This document shows, in pieces, positions 60,186 to 64,000 of a stretch of 64,000 nucleotides of DNA. The position numbers and the translations under genes are program-made. Origin of the DNA: Fen-999 sp041480065 (GTDB taxonomy: Bacteria; Pseudomonadota; Gammaproteobacteria; Burkholderiales; Rhodocyclaceae); NCBI GenBank assembly GCA_041480065.1, contig JBGOZF010000005.1:1-64000 (forward strand), in the 5' to 3' direction. Every line of letters starts with the position of its first letter. The first letter of the stretch is position 1. The notes beneath the pieces are model-generated. The model was given only the letters and a program-made list of their open reading frames with translations, was not told the origin of the DNA and ran no database searches.

Positions 60186-60731
60186 ATGGCACAAGACCAA
60201 AATGCCCTCGTCTGGCTGGATATGGAGATGACGGGGCTCAATCCCGACAGCGACCGCATCATCGAGATGGCGGTGGTGATCACCAACAGCCAGCTCGAAA
60301 CCGTCGCCGAAAGCGCGCTCTGGGTGGTGCATCAGGCCGACGCCGTGCTCGACGGCATGGACGACTGGAACAAGAAGACCCATGGCAAGTCGGGTCTTAT
60401 CGACAAGGTGAAATCCTCGGCGCTCACCGAGGCGGATGTCGAGGTCCAGTGCATCGAGTTCCTCAAGCGCCATGTGCCGGCCGGCAAGTCGCCGATGTGC
60501 GGCAACTCGATCTGCCAGGATCGCCGATTCATGGCGCGCTGGATGCCCAAGCTGGAAGCCTATTTCCATTACCGCAACCTCGACGTTTCTACGTTGAAGG
60601 AACTGTGCAAGCGCTGGAAGCCGGAAGTGGCCAAGGGCTTCGAAAAGAAATCCCGCCATGAGGCGCTCGCCGACATCCACGAGTCGATCGACGAACTCAA
60701 GTACTACCGGGACAACTTCCTGAAGCTGTAG
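60186..60731 (+). CDS. orn: Oligoribonuclease
   Basis: 181 aa DEDDh exonuclease degrading 2-5 nt RNAs, including pGpG. VWLDMEMTGLNPDSDRIIEM, GNSICQDRRFMARWM and RHEALADIHESIDELKYYRD carry the four acidic residues and the catalytic His. Normal length. Divergent from the Ste24-like gene. Confidence 0.97.
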   Translation: MAQDQNALVWLDMEMTGLNPDSDRIIEMAVVITNSQLETVAESALWVVHQADAVLDGMDDWNKKTHGKSGLIDKVKSSALTEADVEVQCIEFLKRHVPAGKSPMCGNSICQDRRFMARWMPKLEAYFHYRNLDVSTLKELCKRWKPEVAKGFEKKSRHEALADIHESIDELKYYRDNFLKL

Positions 60732-60744
60732 TTCAGTCGCACCC

Positions 60745-62319
60745 TCAGTCGCGACGATAGAGGCGCAGGACTTCGTTGCGGTCGCCGGGGCGGTGTCCTT
60801 CCCAGGTCTTGTGCCAGCCGGACAGCGCGGCGTCGCCGGGATTGTCCTGGGTGATCAGCCACTCGCAGTCGGCAGCCTTCCAGCGCGTGCGGATGCCGGC
60901 AAAGTAGTCGAGCATCGCCCGCTGCGGCAGGCCGAGGCCGCGGCGGGCGATGCAGCCCGCATTTTCCGGCAGGGCTGCGCGCAGCGAAGCCATGACCGGC
61001 CGGTAGGTCTTGCCGTAGTCGATCCAGGGCATCCACAGCAAGGCAAGCAGGGCCCACATGACGGTCAAGCCCGCCGCCCAGCGGCTGGCGACGCGCCACG
61101 GCGAGCGCGGCATGTGGATCAGTAGGGCCAGCCAGAGCGCGGTGACGGCAGATGCCGCGACGACGGCGAATGGCGAGAACGACGCGACGAATCCCGGTTC
61201 CAGCTTGACGAAGTTGTAAGCGATCTTCGGCGGCCAGCCGGTCAGCATGGCGATCAAGCCCAGCCGGATCAGCGCGGCGACGATGGTGAAGGTCATCATG
61301 CCGAACCAGTCCCAGGCGCTGGCGGCGCCGCGCTTCAGGCGTTCGGTGCCCGCCGCGGCGAGCAGCACAAGTGGCGGCAGCATCGGCAGCGCGGTCAGTG
61401 GTTTGGCTTCGTGGACCAGAAACCATGCGAGCGCGGCTATGGCACCGACCAGGGGCAGCATGATCTGGGCTTCGGTCAGATGCCTACGGCCGAACCAGAG
61501 CATCCAGAGCGCGATGAACTGGACGGGCCAGACGAACCAGCCGAGCCATTGGATATGGGTGGTAGTGAAGCCGCCGGCCGGCGCGATGGACGTCAGTTCG
61601 GCCGCCCACCAGGCGTCGAGGAATTCGGGGCCTTGCCGGATCAGGATCATCGGCCAGAGGGCAGCGATCGCCCCTGTCAGCGTCACGGCGATGACGAATG
61701 CCCCCCAGCGGCGGTACGCCAATGGTGCAAGCAGCAGTGGCAGGATCGGCAGGGTGGCGTTGAGGCCGCCGGCCAAAAAGCCTGCGCCCATGCTGCCACC
61801 GAGCAGCAGTCCGCCGGCCAGCGGTCTTTCCTCGAGCAGGCTTGTGCCCCAATAGGCCCCCGCGGCCGCGGCCAGGATGGCAGCCGCCGGCTGCGTTTCG
61901 TGCAACGGGACCAGCAGCCCCAGGGTGCCTATCGCCAGGAGCGGTGCGCCGCGGCCCGCTTCGCTGCCATAGAGCCATTTCACCGCCCGCGACAGGGCAA
62001 TCAGAAAGAAGGCGCCGAACAGGGCCGAAGCCAGGCGCGCGCCATCATGGAAGGCCAGGACAGAATGCGTGACACGGGCGAGCAGGGCGGCGACCCAGTA
62101 GTACAACGGTTCCGCCTGGGGCCAGGATTCGCCGGCGATGGCGGGCAGGCGCCAGTTGTTGCCGGCCAGGAATTCGTGGACGACGCCCAGATGGAGGGCA
62201 TCTTCGGATTTCCAGGGGTCGTGCCCGATGACGCCGGCAAGTAGATAGATTGCGCACAGCAGAAAGACCAAACCTGGGTGAGGCCCGGGTTGGCGTTCGT
62301 CAGCGGTGATGGTGAACAA
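60745..62319 (-). CDS. ArnT-like membrane glycosyltransferase (GT39/GT83 fold)
   Basis: 524 aa with about eleven membrane helices. The N-terminus has IGHDPWKSEDALHLGVVHEF and ESWPQAEPLYYWVAALLARV, the same D-x-E/D and PPLYYW-type pattern as lipid-linked sugar transferases. It is a separate member from arnT at 38801 and not in a glycan operon, so the sugar and acceptor are unknown. TTG start at 62319. Confidence 0.82.
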   Translation of the reverse strand: MFTITADERQPGPHPGLVFLLCAIYLLAGVIGHDPWKSEDALHLGVVHEFLAGNNWRLPAIAGESWPQAEPLYYWVAALLARVTHSVLAFHDGARLASALFGAFFLIALSRAVKWLYGSEAGRGAPLLAIGTLGLLVPLHETQPAAAILAAAAGAYWGTSLLEERPLAGGLLLGGSMGAGFLAGGLNATLPILPLLLAPLAYRRWGAFVIAVTLTGAIAALWPMILIRQGPEFLDAWWAAELTSIAPAGGFTTTHIQWLGWFVWPVQFIALWMLWFGRRHLTEAQIMLPLVGAIAALAWFLVHEAKPLTALPMLPPLVLLAAAGTERLKRGAASAWDWFGMMTFTIVAALIRLGLIAMLTGWPPKIAYNFVKLEPGFVASFSPFAVVAASAVTALWLALLIHMPRSPWRVASRWAAGLTVMWALLALLWMPWIDYGKTYRPVMASLRAALPENAGCIARRGLGLPQRAMLDYFAGIRTRWKAADCEWLITQDNPGDAALSGWHKTWEGHRPGDRNEVLRLYRRD

Positions 62320-62343
62320 GGTCGATGATTCTCAGGAACAAAA

Positions 62344-62365
62344 AAAGGCAGCCGAAGCTGCCTTT
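62344..62365 (-). terminator. Intrinsic terminator of rpmE
   Basis: On the minus strand AAAGGCAGC-TTCG-GCTGCCTTT is followed by a T-run: a classic rho-independent terminator with UUCG tetraloop, 20 bp after the rpmE stop. Confidence 0.9.
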
Positions 62366-62385
62366 CCTGGCATTGGTCAGTTCAT

Positions 62386-62598
62386 TCAGGCTGCCGTGCG
62401 CTTGCCGTACTTCTGACGGAAGCGCTCGACACGGCCGGCGGTGTCCACGATCTTCTGCTTGCCGGTGTAGAACGGGTGGCAGGATGAGCAGACTTCGATG
62501 TGCAGGGGCTTGCTGTTGGTCGAACTGGTCTTGAAGACGTTGCCGCAACTGCAAGTCACCTCGATTTCCTGGTACTTCGGGTGGATGCCTTCTTTCAT
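62386..62598 (-). CDS. rpmE: 50S ribosomal protein L31
   Basis: 70 aa, zinc-containing (C+) form: CSCGNVF and CSSCHPFYTGKQ provide the four cysteines. MKEGIHPKYQEIEVTC is the usual start. Between rho and the ArnT-like gene with its own terminator. Confidence 0.97.
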   Translation of the reverse strand: MKEGIHPKYQEIEVTCSCGNVFKTSSTNSKPLHIEVCSSCHPFYTGKQKIVDTAGRVERFRQKYGKRTAA

Positions 62599-62691
62599 GG
62601 TTTCTGTCCTCGAATCTGTGGTGCCCGTGAATGTGGCGGGCCGGAAAGGCCGGCATTATGCCCACAAACGCCTTTCAAATCAAGCAAACTT

Positions 62692-62709
62692 CAGGGGCGT
62701 TAGCCCCTG
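62692..62709 (-). terminator. Hairpin at the rho stop codon
   Basis: CAGGGGC (62692-62698) and GCCCCTG (62703-62709) pair around GTTA. The stem includes the last codons and stop of rho and on the minus strand is followed by a weak T-rich stretch. Possible terminator or mRNA 3'-end stabiliser; rho regulation is often through such structures. Confidence 0.45.
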
Positions 62710-63959
62710 CGCATGGCGTCGAAGAATTCGGCGTTGTTCTTCGTCGCCTTGACCTTGTCGAGCAGGAATTCCATGGCTTCGAGATCGTCCAGGCCGTAGA
62801 GCAGTTTGCGCAGGATCCAGACCTTTTGCAGGACGTCGGGCTTGAGCAGCAGTTCCTCGCGCCGGGTGCCGGACCGGTTGACGTTGATTGCCGGATAGAC
62901 GCGCTTTTCCGCCATGCGCCGGTCAAGATGGATTTCCATGTTGCCGGTGCCCTTGAACTCTTCGTAGATGACGTCGTCCATGCGGCTGCCGGTGTCGATC
63001 AGGGCGGTGGCGATGATGGTCAGCGAACCGCCTTCCTCGAGGTTGCGCGCGGCGCCAAAGAAGCGCTTCGGCTTCTGCAGGGCGTTGGCGTCGACGCCGC
63101 CGGTCAGCACCTTGCCGGAAGCCGGCTGCACGGTGTTGTAGGCGCGCGCCAGGCGCGTGATCGAGTCGAGCAGGATCACCACGTCCTTCTTGTGCTCGGT
63201 CAGGCGCTTGGCCTTCTCGATCACCATTTCCGCGACCTGGACGTGGCGCGTCGCCGGTTCGTCGAAGGTCGAGGCGACCACCTCGCCCTTGACGGTGCGA
63301 GACATCTCGGTCACTTCCTCGGGACGTTCGTCGATCAGCAGCACGATCAGGACGACGTCGGGATGATTGGTGGTGATGGCGTGGGCGATGTGTTGCATCA
63401 TCACCGTCTTGCCGGACTTCGGGCTGGAAACCAGCAGGCCGCGCTGGCCCTTGCCGATCGGCGCGATGATGTCGATGATGCGGCTGGTGGTGTTCTCTTC
63501 GGCGCGGATGTCGCGTTCGAGTTTCATGTGCACCGTCGGGTGCAGCGGCGTCAGGTTCTCGAACAGGATCTTGTGCTTGGAGTTCTCGGGCGTCTCGCCA
63601 TTCACCTTGTCCAGTTTGACCAGCGCGAAATATCGCTCGCCCTCCTTGGGGGTGCGGATCTCGCCTTCGACGCTGTCGCCCGTGTGCAGGTTGAAGCGGC
63701 GGATTTGCGACGGCGAGACGTAGATGTCGTCCGTGCTGGCGAGGTACGAGGTTTCGGGCGAACGCAGGAAGCCGAAGCCGTCCGGCAGTACCTCCATGAC
63801 GCCATCGCCGAAGATGGATTCGCCTTTCTTGGCCTGATTCTTCAGCAGGGCGAAGATCAGTTCCTGTTTGCGCAGCCGGTTGGCGCCTTCGATGCCATTG
63901 GCGTTGGCCATTTCCAGCAGTTCGCTGACGTGATGGGCTTTGAGCTCCGAGAGATGCAT
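62700..63959 (-). CDS. rho: Transcription termination factor Rho
   Basis: 419 aa, full length. N-terminal RNA-binding domain with ILPDGFGFLR (as VLPDGFGFLRSPETSYLAST) and YVSPSQIRRFNLHTGD. ATPase with Walker A SSPKSGKTVMMQHIA, VVLIVLLIDERPEEVTEM, Q-loop region DSITRLARAYN and secondary RNA site near GGVDANALQKPKRFFGAARN. Ends RRG. The remaining 41 bp to the window end hold its leader. Confidence 0.98.
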   Translation of the reverse strand: MHLSELKAHHVSELLEMANANGIEGANRLRKQELIFALLKNQAKKGESIFGDGVMEVLPDGFGFLRSPETSYLASTDDIYVSPSQIRRFNLHTGDSVEGEIRTPKEGERYFALVKLDKVNGETPENSKHKILFENLTPLHPTVHMKLERDIRAEENTTSRIIDIIAPIGKGQRGLLVSSPKSGKTVMMQHIAHAITTNHPDVVLIVLLIDERPEEVTEMSRTVKGEVVASTFDEPATRHVQVAEMVIEKAKRLTEHKKDVVILLDSITRLARAYNTVQPASGKVLTGGVDANALQKPKRFFGAARNLEEGGSLTIIATALIDTGSRMDDVIYEEFKGTGNMEIHLDRRMAEKRVYPAINVNRSGTRREELLLKPDVLQKVWILRKLLYGLDDLEAMEFLLDKVKATKNNAEFFDAMRRG

Positions 63960-64000
63960 AGGACGACCTGGTGAGGGTGAACGCGGACGCGGACGATCCG

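Noticed and set aside
1..64000. CRISPR array, rRNA operon or prophage structural module
   Set aside because: No regularly spaced short repeats, rRNA motifs or capsid/tail genes are visible; the muramidase stands without holin or other phage genes.

Overview
The window reads as chromosome of a GC-rich, Gram-negative betaproteobacterium, probably of the Rhodocyclales or a near relative. The evidence is gene content and style rather than any marker: class II (B12-dependent) ribonucleotide reductase, MoeA, GreB, RsgA, Orn, Rho, L31, a complete 4-amino-4-deoxy-L-arabinose (Ara4N) lipid A operon, many ATGA start/stop overlaps, and frequent GTG and TTG starts. The organism call is inference.

Layout. 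Positions 1-1300 are insertion-sequence debris: the N-terminus of an IS30-type transposase running off the edge, then a 524-bp relic with perfect 15-bp terminal inverted repeats around the C-terminal stump of a tyrosine recombinase. nrdJ (minus) has NrdR-like boxes upstream and is divergent from tRNA-Thr(TGT). A 39-bp copy of the tRNA 3' half 1.8 kb away closes a small islet. The islet holds a lambda-type muramidase gene overlapping a gene for an exported partner. Next come vapBC, two convergent moeA genes, a Ser/Thr kinase-HDOD-GAF protein, greB, a double-PAS histidine kinase, htpG and a small uracil/hypoxanthine-type DNA glycosylase.

Positions 17.5-21.6 kb are an accessory insertion. Two unrecognised genes (a 707-aa TPR protein and a 318-aa protein) sit with an IS91-type relic between the intact glycosylase gene and a diverged stump of a second copy of its 3' end. 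Housekeeping then resumes: a GspE/PilB-type ATPase, a diiron metallo-beta-lactamase-fold protein, DUF1841, FIST, nth, a chemoreceptor, dnaB, DUF2461, an M48-like lipoprotein with a broken HExxH, a PhoH-type ATPase, the arn operon (arnT, arnE/F-like, arnB, arnC, split arnA, arnD) ending in bcp, then alaA, hom and thrC.

Positions 45.3-57.1 kb are the richest accessory region. An unknown two-gene unit (184 aa and 369 aa) is divergent from a locus resembling a type VI secretion cargo cassette: an AcrVA2-like unknown, a DUF4123-like adaptor, and a 1154-aa VasX/BTH_I2691-type effector with a membrane-active C-terminal half. These are followed by three tandem paralogous membrane proteins (probable immunity), with a duplicated copy of only the effector C-terminal tip between the first and second. 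The immunity paralogs are near-identical outside a 40-45 residue membrane hairpin that is almost entirely different in each. This modular, apparently recombining toxin-tip/immunity array is the most interesting system here.

The right end (57-64 kb) is ordinary: an SRPBCC protein, rsgA, a small cytochrome c, a Ste24-like protease, orn, a second ArnT-like glycosyltransferase, rpmE and rho, the last two with recognisable terminators.
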